Assembly (NCBI GenBank): GCA_002423545.1
Contig: DIWP01000031.1
Coordinates: 1 to 33,987, forward strand
From: Thermoleophilia bacterium UBA6103
GTDB taxonomy: Bacteria > Actinomycetota > Thermoleophilia > UBA2241
Direction: 5' to 3'
DNA: 33,987 nucleotides
Shown piece by piece: positions 17,326-24,949 of this stretch (position 1 is the first letter of the stretch; each line of letters opens with the position of its first letter). A program made the position numbers and the translations under genes. The notes under the pieces were generated by a model. It was not told the origin of the DNA, made no database searches, and saw nothing but the letters and a program-made list of their open reading frames with translations.

Positions 17326-18645
17326 ATGACTGATTTGACAACGCTCATCGCCGAGTATCAGCAGCGCTCTTTGCCCACGTTGACATCGCGCGACACGCCG
17401 CTGCCGCGTATCGCCGGCATGGCCGACGTTGTCGTGGGGGTACGGCGCTGCGGCAAGACCTGGCGCCTGTATCAGGAGATGCAACGGCTGCGCGACGAGG
17501 AGAGCGTGCCGGCCGACCACATCCTCTACCTCAATCTCGAGGACGACCGGCTGCAGCCGGCCGACGTGACCCTTCTGCAGGAAGCTCTGGAGACGTTCTA
17601 TCGCATGGCTCCCGCGGCTCGCGAGCAGGAGTCCTTCCTGTTCTTCGACGAGGTCCAGGCCGTGCCGGGCTGGTCCCGTTTCCTGCGTCGTGTCCTCGAC
17701 ACCGAGAGAGCGCGCGTCTATGCGTCGGGATCATCGGCCAAGCTCCTCTCCCGCGAGGTCTCTACGGAGTTCCGGGGACGCGGGCACGCGGTGGAAGTAC
17801 TTCCGTTCAGCTTCGCCGAGGCGGTGCGGCATGGCGGAGTCACGGTACCCGACTCGCTTCCCGGTGCGGAGCTGCGCAGTCGTCTGGAAGCCCTCTACAG
17901 GCGGTACCTTGATGTGGGAGGCTTCCCGGCGGTACAGGAGCTCGACGAACCGACACGCGTTCAGACGCTGCAGGACTATGTCGAGCTCGTGCTGCTGCGA
18001 GACATCATCGAGCGGCATCACATCTCGAACGTCGTGGCCGCCCGGTGGTTCGTGCGCGCCGTGCTGCAGTCCTCCTCTCGTCTCCTCAGCGTGAACAGGA
18101 CGTACGGAGCGCTGCGCTCCCAGGGTATCGAGGTGGGAAAGGACACGTTGTACGCCCTGCTGGGCCACCTGGAGGACGCCTTCCTCGCCTTTCCGGTGGT
18201 CCGCTTCAGCGCCTCACTGAGAACGCGGGAGGCCGGCCCGCGCAAGATCTACTGCGTCGATCCGGGGCTCGCCTGGGCCGTGGCCCACATCAGCACGCTC
18301 GACGTGGGGTTGCGGCTCGAGAACGCGGTGTACCTCGAGCTGCGACGGCGGTCGGCAGGTAGTCGCGAAGGGTCCATCTCCCGGTACGTCACGAGGGGCG
18401 GCCATGAGGTCGATTTCGTGGTGGGTGTGCCCGAGGAGCTTGCCGCCGCCCAGTTGATCCAGGTGTGCGCCGATGTGACGGCGAGCGACACGCGAGAGCG
18501 CGAGATCCGCGCCGTCGCGGAGGCGATGGCAGAGCTGCGTCTGTCGACTGCGCTGATCGTCACCCTTCACGATCGTGAACAGATCGAGGTGCCGGCGGGG
18601 ACCATCGAGGTCGTCCCGGCCTGGCAGTGGTCGCTCGGGCTGTAG
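17326..18645 (+). CDS. AAA_14/DUF4143 ATPase, 439 aa
   Basis: An ATPase of the widespread AAA_14 plus DUF4143 type. Walker A is GVRRCGKT (38-45), Walker B is FLFFDEVQ, followed by the typical VPGWSRFLRRVLD and VYASGSSAKLLSREVSTEFRGR. The second half is DUF4143: a winged-helix-like part (SVNRTYGALRSQGIEVGKDT) then a restriction-endonuclease-like fold (ENAVYLELRR, GHEVDFVVG). The biological role of this family is not established. ATG 17326 has GGGAGG 6 bases upstream. In-frame TTG 17278 lies in the -35 box and is rejected as start. The gene ends in TAG and is intact. A crippled second copy lies 4.5 kb downstream. Confidence 0.88.
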   Translation: MTDLTTLIAEYQQRSLPTLTSRDTPLPRIAGMADVVVGVRRCGKTWRLYQEMQRLRDEESVPADHILYLNLEDDRLQPADVTLLQEALETFYRMAPAAREQESFLFFDEVQAVPGWSRFLRRVLDTERARVYASGSSAKLLSREVSTEFRGRGHAVEVLPFSFAEAVRHGGVTVPDSLPGAELRSRLEALYRRYLDVGGFPAVQELDEPTRVQTLQDYVELVLLRDIIERHHISNVVAARWFVRAVLQSSSRLLSVNRTYGALRSQGIEVGKDTLYALLGHLEDAFLAFPVVRFSASLRTREAGPRKIYCVDPGLAWAVAHISTLDVGLRLENAVYLELRRRSAGSREGSISRYVTRGGHEVDFVVGVPEELAAAQLIQVCADVTASDTREREIRAVAEAMAELRLSTALIVTLHDREQIEVPAGTIEVVPAWQWSLGL

Positions 18646-18740
18646 CCGGCTGGTGGCGCGGAAACGGTGCCGTCGACTCCACCGAGCTCTCGACCGGCGC
18701 ACAGTGATCACCGGGGGCTACCTCGTCAGGCAAGCTCGCT

Positions 18741-18799
18741 GGTGTTCAGGAAGTCATCGAAACCCAATCAATTGGGTGTTAGATGCACTCGTGAACACC
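18741..18799. promoter_or_regulatory. Nested inverted repeats upstream of abiEi (likely AbiEi operator)
   Basis: The inner palindrome ACCCAAT-CA-ATTGGGT (18762-18777) has perfect 7-bp arms. Around it lie GGTGTTCA (18741-18748) and TGAACACC (18792-18799), an 8-bp inverted pair 43 bases apart, the second overlapping the start codon region. Known AbiEi antitoxins bind inverted repeats at their own promoter and repress it, so these are good candidate sites. Confidence 0.6.
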
Positions 18800-19600
18800 A
18801 AGCCCTCACAGACACTGCGCTTCCTGGAGGCCCGTGAGGTCTTCACCCTGCAGGAGTATCTCTCGACGGTCGATCCCGACGTCGGCGAGCAGACCCGATA
18901 CAAGAACCTGCAGAACGCGCTTCGCCGGAGCCAGGCTGCCCGCGTGACACGCGGCCTCTACGCCTCCAACCTCGGCGTGTACCGCGACGTGGTGCCGAAT
19001 GTCCTGCTCGTCGCCGCCAAAGCGGCTCCGGATGCTGTGGTGTCGCATCACTCGGCGCTGGAGGCGTTGGGCGTCGCGCACTCGTCGTTCCGGACCGTGT
19101 ACTACACGACGAGCCGTCGTCGCGCGGCCTTCGAGTTCCGAGGCTATCGATTCCTGGCGGTGGCGCCCCCGACGCCGCTGCGGGACCGCAAGCCGGAGGA
19201 GTCGTTCGTCCAGCGCGTCCGCGCAGGTCGTGTGCTCGTCCCGGCGACCTCACCGGAGCGTACGCTGGTGGACTGTCTGCAGCGCCTGGATCGGTCCGGG
19301 GGGCTCGAGGAGCTCATGCGGAGCGTCGGCGGCTTCGCGACGCTGAAGCCGGAGCAGGTAGCCGCGTATGTGCGTGTACTGCGATCCCCGACCCTCGCTG
19401 CCCGAGCCGGTTGGCTGCTGAGCATGATGGCGGAGCAGTGGCAGGTGGATGAGCACGTGCTGTCGGAGCTGCGCGCGCTGCTCGGAAGGGGCACCTACTG
19501 GCTCGAACGAAGGCGGCTCGGAGAACGGTGGGAGTTCGTCGGTGCGTGGCGACTCAACGTTCCGGCCGATCGCCCGTACGCCGCATGGCTGGCCGGATGA
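18791..19600 (+). CDS. abiEi: AbiEi-family antitoxin and autorepressor
   Basis: The 269-residue protein begins with a winged-helix region (about 10-65, VFTLQEYLSTVD, RRSQAARVTRGLYA) followed by AbiEi core blocks: PDAVVSHHSALEALGVA, VYYTTSRRRAAFEFRGYRF, and VPATSPERTLVDCLQRLD. In type IV abiE systems this protein represses the operon and counteracts AbiEii without a tight complex. GTG 18791 is chosen; GTG 18776 within the palindrome is an alternative, and neither has a strong ribosome site. The stop overlaps the abiEii start as ATGA. The gene is intact although the toxin gene is not. Confidence 0.85.
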   Translation: MNTKPSQTLRFLEAREVFTLQEYLSTVDPDVGEQTRYKNLQNALRRSQAARVTRGLYASNLGVYRDVVPNVLLVAAKAAPDAVVSHHSALEALGVAHSSFRTVYYTTSRRRAAFEFRGYRFLAVAPPTPLRDRKPEESFVQRVRAGRVLVPATSPERTLVDCLQRLDRSGGLEELMRSVGGFATLKPEQVAAYVRVLRSPTLAARAGWLLSMMAEQWQVDEHVLSELRALLGRGTYWLERRRLGERWEFVGAWRLNVPADRPYAAWLAG

Positions 19601-20529
19601 CCCGGCCCGTCCTGCACACCGACGCTCCGTACTCACCGGCGGCCGTCGACAAGGTCGAGCACCTCCTCGAGGTGCTTGCCGCCATCGATGACGACTCGGA
19701 GCTGAGGCCGGCGTTGGTGCTGCACGGCGGCACCGCCCTGAACGTCTTCCTGGCGGAGCTGCCGCGTCTGTCGGTCGATCTGGACCTGATGTACGTCGGC
19801 GCCGCCGATCGCGACGCGATGCTGGAACGCCGTCCGAGCGTCGACCATCGCCTGCGCCGCATCTGCGGCTCGCTCGGCTACTCGGTGAGGGGTACGAACG
19901 ATGAGCACAGCGGACAGACATACCGCCTGGGCTAGGACGGCGACTCCCTCAAGGTCGACGTCGGCTACCTGGCGCGCGTCGCCCTCCTCGATCCTGTGGC
20001 GCGCACGTGCTGGTCGGCCGATCCTGCCGTCTCCTTTCCGGTCTTGCAGGAGGCTGAGCTCTGGTCGGGCAAGGTGAAGGCGCTCACGGAGCGGACGGCC
20101 ACGCGCGACCTCTACGATCTCTACCGCCTCGCACGCCAGACGCCCGGCTTCCTGGTCGACGACCTGGCTCGCGCCCTCACGTTGCGGGCCGTCTCCGCCT
20201 CGGACTCGTTCCCGCGGTTGCTCCATCCGGCCGCGGCGCTCGCGAAGTTCTCGGCAAGACCTGAGCTTGTGGAGCCCCTGTACGACATGCTGGCTGCCGA
20301 CGACAGGCCCAACCTCGAAGTGATGACGTCGGCCGTGGCCAGGCTGTTCGAGCCGCTGGTGTCTCTCTCGGACCGCGAGCAGGAGTACCTGCGGTTGCTG
20401 AGCGACGAGTCGAGCTACCGCCCCGAGTTGCTGTTCGGGGCTTGGCCCGACGTGCTCGGGCGCGCCGTCATCGACCCCGTGATGCAGTGGAAGGTGCTGA
20501 ATCTGCGTAGACGCGCGCGCGGAGGGTGA
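19597..20529 (+). pseudogene. abiEii: AbiEii nucleotidyltransferase toxin, interrupted by in-frame TAG
   Basis: From ATG 19597 the frame encodes the nucleotidyltransferase motif GGTALN (44-49) followed by LSVDLDLMYVG with D61 and D63, then stops at TAG 19933-19935 (codon 113). The same frame resumes at once with DGDSLKVDVGYLARV (motif III), LWSGKVKALTERTATRDLYDL (motif IV) and a normal helical C terminus to TGA 20529. Read through it would be 310 residues, the normal family length. AbiEii transfers nucleotides (GTP was reported as bound substrate for one member) to tRNA in related toxins. Only one codon is faulty, so the mutation is recent, a sequencing error, or suppressed. The ATGA overlap with abiEi is retained. 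Confidence 0.85.
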
Positions 20530-20547
20530 GACCCGGCCGTACGCGCT

Positions 20548-20736
20548 TCACTCTGGCAGGAAATGCCCCCAGTCCTCGTCGCAGAGGTCCCAGAGGCGAG
20601 GATGTGCGGCAGGCGGTTGCCGGTCCTTTGTGCATGAGGTTGCCTCCAGGAGCCATGTTGCGCAGCGTGCACAACAGACCGGGAAGTGACAACGCACTTC
20701 TCTGGGCCAGGCAGTGCGGGCAGGGGCGTTGAGCAC
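20548..20736 (-). CDS. Possible small Cys-rich protein (doubtful)
   Basis: A minus-strand frame from GTG 20736 gives about 62 residues with CHFPVCCARCATWLLEAT and PRLWDLCDEDWGHFLPE. Clustered cysteines and tryptophans look protein-like and could bind zinc, but no ribosome site is clear and no family is recognised. It may be a remnant. A long hairpin lies just upstream. Otherwise 20,530-20,868 holds nothing I can support. Confidence 0.18.
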   Translation of the reverse strand: MLNAPARTAWPREVRCHFPVCCARCATWLLEATSCTKDRQPPAAHPRLWDLCDEDWGHFLPE

Positions 20737-20749
20737 ACCGCCTTGGACG

Positions 20750-20802
20750 CCAATCCGTTTGCAGAAGATGACGTGAAACAGCGTCCTTCGCAAACGGATT
20801 GG
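20750..20802. repeat. Long hairpin with perfect 13-bp arms
   Basis: CCAATCCGTTTGC (20750-20762) and GCAAACGGATTGG (20790-20802) are perfect inverted arms around 27 bases. The loop bases next to the arms (GAAGATGACG and CGTCCTTC) can pair further with a small bulge, extending the stem to roughly 20 bp. It is too large for a simple operator, and the arms are less GC-rich than the surroundings. It could be an RNA hairpin, a mobile-element end pair or a recombination site. Confidence 0.6.
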
Positions 20803-20868
20803 CAGAAGGAGCGGATATGGCGGACTCTGTCATGACGCTCCGGCCGTCAATACCCAGTTCTGCCGGAG

Positions 20869-21156
20869 CTACTGCTTGGCGCTATCGGGCGAGTCGCTGG
20901 TCACTGCGGCGTCGGACTTCTCCAGGCTCGACTCGAGCCCTGGGGTCGCGTTCGTGGAGTGGAGCGACCCCGTCGGCGGCGGTGCTCGAAGTACTTGCTT
21001 GGAGGGGGACGAGTCCGTTCTCGGATCGGGCGCCGGCAATCCGGCGTCGGTCAGGAGCGATCTGAGCTCCGCGTTCTCCGCATCCAGTCGCTCACATTCG
21101 GCTCGTAGGGCCGCGACCTCGCCGGGGTCACCTCGCATGCGATTGTAGTCGCGCAT
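20869..21156 (-). pseudogene. N-terminal remnant resembling TOTE conflict-system protein
   Basis: From ATG 21156 (or in-frame ATG 21138) come a short coiled coil (ALRAECERLDAENAELRSLL), a Pro/Ser-rich linker, and SDAAVTSDSPDSAK, which resembles the segment that leads into the primase-like domain of TOTE conflict-system proteins. A TAG at 20869 ends it and no primase or helicase sequence follows. The frame afterwards is not family-like, so the rest (normally several hundred residues) seems deleted. The match rests on short motifs only. Confidence 0.4.
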
Positions 21157-21305
21157 GGAGAGATCATCTCAACCTCGGCAACCGATCGGAAGTCCGTCTG
21201 TGCGCGGCGTGGGCCTTGGCGGTGCTCTCCACGACTGATCGCGTACGGCAGGTGCGGTCCAAGCCGCCATCATGTGCGTGCCTCAGCACAGTCTGCGCAG
21301 CGCAG

Positions 21306-21794
21306 ATGTCAACGACAACCCTCGCCGAACGTTCACCGGCAGCGCCATTCGTCAATCTCGTCACGAAGCCGACTTGTGACTACCCTGATCCTGACGGATG
21401 GCAGGCATGGCTGGCTACACGGAAGCAGGCGGACCAGGACCGACCGACGAGCCAAGACGAGCGCTCCGGGCGGGCAAAGGCCTTCGACGTGCTGCGGCGG
21501 CAGATCGATATCGACCCGGTTCGTCGCGAAAAGGTCGACGAGCACAAGAAGGCCATGCTTGCCGATGTGCGACGGCAGCTCGACCTGACACAGGTGATCG
21601 TGGCCGAACGGCTGGCGGTCTCGCAGGCCAATGTCTCGCAGATCGAGCGTGGTGACGCCGACGTGCGCCTCTCGACCCTGGGGCGCTATGTCGAGGCGCT
21701 CGGTGGGCGGCTGGAGGTGCGCGCCGTGTTCCCCGACCGCAGCGTGGAGCTGGATGTGGGGAAGAGCAGGCGCAGGCCGCGCCGCGCGAGCTGA
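21306..21794 (+). CDS. XRE-family HTH regulator (HigA-like antitoxin)
   Basis: The C-terminal 90 residues are an XRE helix-turn-helix: LTQVIVAERLAVSQANVSQI followed by STLGRYVEALGGRLEVRAVF, the pattern of HigA-type antitoxins that bind toxin and repress their own promoter. Upstream of the domain (VLRRQIDIDPVRREKVDEHK) the sequence is less certain. ATG 21306 and GTG 21488 are both possible starts, and neither has a strong ribosome site. No RelE/HigB-like toxin is found next to it, so it is an orphan. The decayed ATPase copy begins 60 bases downstream behind its own palindrome. Confidence 0.7.
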   Translation: MSTTTLAERSPAAPFVNLVTKPTCDYPDPDGWQAWLATRKQADQDRPTSQDERSGRAKAFDVLRRQIDIDPVRREKVDEHKKAMLADVRRQLDLTQVIVAERLAVSQANVSQIERGDADVRLSTLGRYVEALGGRLEVRAVFPDRSVELDVGKSRRRPRRAS

Positions 21795-21802
21795 CCGCGC
21801 AC

Positions 21803-21836
21803 TGTCCTTGGCACAAGGACACTTCACCATCACGAT
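21803..21836 (+). promoter_or_regulatory. Promoter/operator relic, paralogous to the one at 17272
   Basis: TTGGCA (21808-21813), 17 bases, then CACGAT (21831-21836) match the position of TTGACA-17-CATACT at 17278. TGTCCTT (21803-21809) and AAGGACA (21815-21821) form 7-bp inverted arms over the -35 box, as in the other copy. The -10 box is now poor, so it may be weak. Confidence 0.45.
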
Positions 21837-21855
21837 GTCCTTCTGGGGAGGAGAG

Positions 21856-22068
21856 ATGCCAGACTTGGCCAGGCTCTTCGCCGAATACCAGCAACGCCCA
21901 CTGCCGGCACTCGAAGCCTTGGCGCTCCTCAGTGCCGCATCGGGCCATGGGGAGCATGTGCTGCATTGCCTACCCCGGGAGCTCCTGAACGTCAACTTGG
22001 CGGAGGTCGTGGCGCCTTTGCATGGCTTGGCGGGTCGGCTAAGCTGTTCGTCGAAGGAGGTGCCCTGA
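21856..22068 (+). pseudogene. Decayed paralog of the AAA_14/DUF4143 ATPase
   Basis: ATG 21856, behind GGGGAGGAGAG, begins MPDLARLFAEYQQRPLPAL, clearly related to MTDLTTLIAEYQQRSLPTL of the ATPase at 17326. The next recognisable block is PRELLNVNLAEV, resembling the strand after Walker A (HILYLNLEDDRL), so about 50 residues including Walker A are gone. The frame ends at TGA 22068 after 70 codons and overlaps the next start as TGATG. The short product could still be made and may survive only to couple translation of the next gene. Confidence 0.6.
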
Positions 22069-22268
22069 TGACTTTGCCGGAAGACCTGAGAGACGCGCTC
22101 GACAGCGGGACCATGACGGAGGACCAGATCCGTCAGCTCATTGAGCTTGAAGCGCTCGAGCTCGGCCTCGACTTCGAGCAGGCCGTGACCATGGTCAAAG
22201 ACGGCACCATGCCGGCCAGCCCGTTGGGCAGCTCCATCGAGTTCCTCGTCGAGTTGCTTGCAGCATAA
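22068..22268 (+). CDS. Small acidic hypothetical protein, 66 aa
   Basis: A 66-residue helical protein (LPEDLRDALDSGTMTEDQI, then ELEALELGLDFEQAV and a GTMPASPLGSSIEFL end). GAAGGAGG lies 6 bases before ATG 22068, so it is well translated. I recall similar short proteins in Actinomycetota but cannot name a family. It overlaps the ATPase remnant and is 3 bases before the next gene, so it is likely part of a small operon, perhaps an antitoxin. Confidence 0.65.
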   Translation: MTLPEDLRDALDSGTMTEDQIRQLIELEALELGLDFEQAVTMVKDGTMPASPLGSSIEFLVELLAA

Positions 22269-22271
22269 GCC

Positions 22272-22814
22272 ATGGCCGCTCCGCATGGCCGCGGTCGGGA
22301 TGCGGCCGCGGGCGACCGCTGCGATCGACTCAACCGGCTCCTCAACCGCACTGTCAGTCGGGCGCGTGTGGTCGCCACGCGATCCGGAGAGCAGACCAAC
22401 CTCGAGCTGCGCGAGGGCGGTCAGCCAGGAGCTGTCGTGCGCACCCGACACGGATGGCTCATCCTCAGCCTGCAGCAGCGGATCCTCGCCTCAGAGTCCG
22501 CGCGCTCGCCGGTCGCCATCGACACCGTCAGATACCGATACTCGCTCGCCATCGACCGCGACGTCGACGCTCTTCTGCGCTGGGATGGCCATCATGGCCG
22601 GCGCTCGGTGGAGCACCTCTACTGCAGCCATCATCTTCAAGGTACCCTGGCCATCGAGCTGCCAAGAGCGGCAGCGAGGCTCAACGACATCCATGTGCCC
22701 ACCGGGCACGTCCTCGTCCAGGACATCCTGAGGTTCCTCATCGCCGACCTCGGTGTGCGTCCCCTCCATCACGACTGGGACCGGGTCCTGCAGGAGAGTG
22801 CGTCGGTATCGTGA
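22272..22814 (+). CDS. Hypothetical protein, possibly DUF6516-like toxin
   Basis: The 180-residue protein has a beta-rich middle (RYRYSLAIDRDVDALLRWDG, then SVEHLYCSHHLQGTL) and a helical end with VLVQDILRFLIADLGVRP. The order YRY, RWD, histidine-rich segment, then a C-terminal helix resembles DUF6516/TumE-type toxins, but the match is loose. The first 35 residues are Arg-rich. ATG 22272 follows the previous stop by 3 bases. Its stop overlaps a following GTG as GTGA. No lesion is seen. Confidence 0.5.
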   Translation: MAAPHGRGRDAAAGDRCDRLNRLLNRTVSRARVVATRSGEQTNLELREGGQPGAVVRTRHGWLILSLQQRILASESARSPVAIDTVRYRYSLAIDRDVDALLRWDGHHGRRSVEHLYCSHHLQGTLAIELPRAAARLNDIHVPTGHVLVQDILRFLIADLGVRPLHHDWDRVLQESASVS

Positions 22815-22918
22815 AGGGTCTCGACGCCGGTGAGGGCGACGTCGCCGACTACCGCCGAAGGAGACGGGTGATGGCCGAGCTGCTGCGACTGAGGCCGCGA
22901 CCCTCCTCGCGAGCGTGA
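22811..22918 (+). CDS. Very short coupled ORF, 35 aa
   Basis: GTG 22811 overlaps the previous stop (GTGA) and opens 35 codons rich in Arg (VADYRRRRRVMAELLRLRP). It might be a shortened antitoxin paired with the preceding protein. Evidence is only the overlap and the open frame. Confidence 0.25.
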   Translation: MKGLDAGEGDVADYRRRRRVMAELLRLRPRPSSRA

Positions 22919-22977
22919 CCTCATCAGCCCGACCGAGATGTGCCGTCGTGCGTCGCTGACAAGAAAGGACACCGGAG

Positions 22978-23778
22978 TTGCAGGACAAGAAGAGCGTTGA
23001 AGTGTGCTTCTCGCCGAAGCTGTTCCCGGACATCGTGACGACCGGTGACTTCACCGTCGTGCTGGTGGACATCCTGCGCGCCACCACCACCATCTGCACC
23101 GCGGTGGGGAACGGGGCAGAGGCCATCATCCCTGTCGAGACGCTCGATGAAGCGCGACAGCTCAAGGGGGAGGGGTTTCTGGTCGCCTCCGAGAAGGACG
23201 GCGCCCAGCTCGACTTCGCCGACTTCGGCAACTCCGCCTTCAGCTTCACCAGAGAGGCGATCGCCGGCAAGACGCTGGTCTACTGCACCACCAACGGCAC
23301 GAAAGCCCTCCACATCGCCGCCAACGCGGGTAACGTGAACGGCGGCGGCACGAGCGGCGGCAGTGCGAGCAGCGATCCTGCCGCCCACGACGGCGCCGCC
23401 CGCGTCGTCGTCATCGGCGCCTTCATCAACATCTCGGCGCTGACGGAGTGGCTCGCGTGCCGCCGGCAGAACGTCGTCATCCTGTGCTCCGGCTGGAAGC
23501 GCAAGTTCTGCCTCGAAGACACCCTGTTCGCCGGGGCGCTCACGGAGAGGCTGCTGGCGACCGGGCTGTTCCGGACCGGGTGCGACTCGGCGCATGCGTC
23601 GCTGGACCTGTGGAGCCTGGCCAGGGGCGATGTGCTGGGCTACATGGAGAAGGCCGCTCATCGTCATCGCCTCAGGAAGCTGGGGCTCGACGACGTGATC
23701 CCCTACTCGTTCAGCTTCGACGAGGTGAGCGTGGTGCCGGTCTTCGACGGGGAGACGATACGGGACACGGCGCACTAG
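22978..23778 (+). CDS. comB: 2-phosphosulfolactate phosphatase-like protein (ComB family)
   Basis: A 266-residue ComB-type protein. Family blocks visible are VVLVDILRATTTICTAVGNG, the KTLVYCTTNGTKAL block, VVVIGAFINISALTEWL and VVILCSGWKRKFCLEDTLFAG. In methanogens ComB removes phosphate from 2-phosphosulfolactate during coenzyme M synthesis with Mg2+; the bacterial role is often unclear. A Gly/Ser-rich insertion (about 118-138) between two core strands is unusual. The start is TTG 22978 with GAAAGGA about 9 bases upstream. The EamA gene follows 19 bases later, so the two probably form an operon. This marks the return to housekeeping genes. Confidence 0.85.
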   Translation: MQDKKSVEVCFSPKLFPDIVTTGDFTVVLVDILRATTTICTAVGNGAEAIIPVETLDEARQLKGEGFLVASEKDGAQLDFADFGNSAFSFTREAIAGKTLVYCTTNGTKALHIAANAGNVNGGGTSGGSASSDPAAHDGAARVVVIGAFINISALTEWLACRRQNVVILCSGWKRKFCLEDTLFAGALTERLLATGLFRTGCDSAHASLDLWSLARGDVLGYMEKAAHRHRLRKLGLDDVIPYSFSFDEVSVVPVFDGETIRDTAH

Positions 23779-23797
23779 CGTTGCGGCGGAGTCGCGC

Positions 23798-24745
23798 ATG
23801 AGCCCGCGAGGGATCAGCGTCGGGCTCGTGGGGGCCATGCTCTGGGGCGCCCACGCGGTGCTCCTGGACTACGCGCTCGGGCTCTCTCCCTTCGTGACGG
23901 CCTCGTTCATCGCCGAACCCCTCGCCGCGACGGCCATCAACGACGGGCTGGGCAGCATCTGGATGGGGGGCATCAACGCGTTCCTCGGACGGCTGCGCTC
24001 ACTGCCGGGCGCCCTGCGGACGCGCAGCGGACTGCTGCTCCTGGCCGCGGCACTCTGCGGGGGACCGTTCGCCTCGGCGTCCTACGTGGCTGCCATCGGA
24101 CCGGTCGGTCCCGCGTACGCCGTCACCGTGACGGCGGCGTTCCCGGCGGTCGGCGCGCTGCTGGCGCGCATCTTCCTCAAAGACCGTGTCCGCGCTCTGG
24201 GCTGGACCGGCATCGTGCTGACCGTCGCCGGCGCAGCACTGGCCGCCTACGCGCCGCCGGCCGGCGACAGCCGCCACCAGGCCCTGGGCACCATGTTCGC
24301 CTGTCTCGCGGCGCTGGGCTGGGGCTGTGAGGGGGTGCTGGTGGCCGCGGCCGCTCGGCATGTCTCGTCCACGGTGGCGCTCAACATCTACGAAGTCATG
24401 TCGTTCGTGACGATCGCGGTCGTCATCCTGCCGGCGATCGGGGCCTCCGGACTGGCGGTCGACGCCGTCACGTCGCCGGTCTTTCTGGTGCTCGTCACGG
24501 CCAGCCTCTGCTGGATCGTCGCCTACCTGGCGTTCTACCGCTGTCTGGCGATCATGGGGGCGTCCCGGTCCCTGACCGTCTTCAGCAGCTACATCGTCTG
24601 GACGCTGCTCTACACGACGCTCCTGGGCGGTGCGTGGCCGGACTGGCGCCTCTTGATGGGTGCCGCCGTCGTCCTCTGCGGCATCGCGCTGCTCTCACGG
24701 GACACCGGGGCGGGCACGGTGGAGGTGGAGCACGCGCGCGAGTAA
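23798..24745 (+). CDS. EamA/DMT-family transporter
   Basis: A 315-residue membrane protein with about ten hydrophobic segments in two halves, as in drug/metabolite transporters of the EamA family. Typical segments are VGLVGAMLWGAHAVLLDYAL at the start, PVGPAYAVTVTAAFPAVGAL closing the first half, and ASRSLTVFSSYIVWTLLYT near the end. These carriers export or import small metabolites. The substrate cannot be told from sequence. The start is ATG 23798, and the gene ends in TAA. It is 19 bases behind the ComB-like gene, so a sulfonate or related compound could be the substrate, as inference. Confidence 0.88.
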   Translation: MSPRGISVGLVGAMLWGAHAVLLDYALGLSPFVTASFIAEPLAATAINDGLGSIWMGGINAFLGRLRSLPGALRTRSGLLLLAAALCGGPFASASYVAAIGPVGPAYAVTVTAAFPAVGALLARIFLKDRVRALGWTGIVLTVAGAALAAYAPPAGDSRHQALGTMFACLAALGWGCEGVLVAAAARHVSSTVALNIYEVMSFVTIAVVILPAIGASGLAVDAVTSPVFLVLVTASLCWIVAYLAFYRCLAIMGASRSLTVFSSYIVWTLLYTTLLGGAWPDWRLLMGAAVVLCGIALLSRDTGAGTVEVEHARE

Positions 24746-24949
24746 GCAGGGACGCCCTGCACGCGGCGGGATCGCGGCGCTCGGACGCGGCTGAGCAACG
24801 CGGCCTGCTTGTCGCCCGGCAATGTCGACCCTTTCCGGCCATTGTCACTCTGTCATTGTCGCCCCCCATCGCGCAGACTGGCTCGAGCGATGACCGGCAG
24901 CGGTGATGACATAAGGCACACAAAGGCGTACCATTGCGTCGAGAAGACG

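Noticed and set aside
2307..19935. Genome-wide reassignment of TAG to an amino acid
   Set aside because: TAG is the stop of many intact genes here, including the ATPase (18645), ASCH protein (15571), ComB (23778), methyltransferase (28343) and secreted protein (31562).
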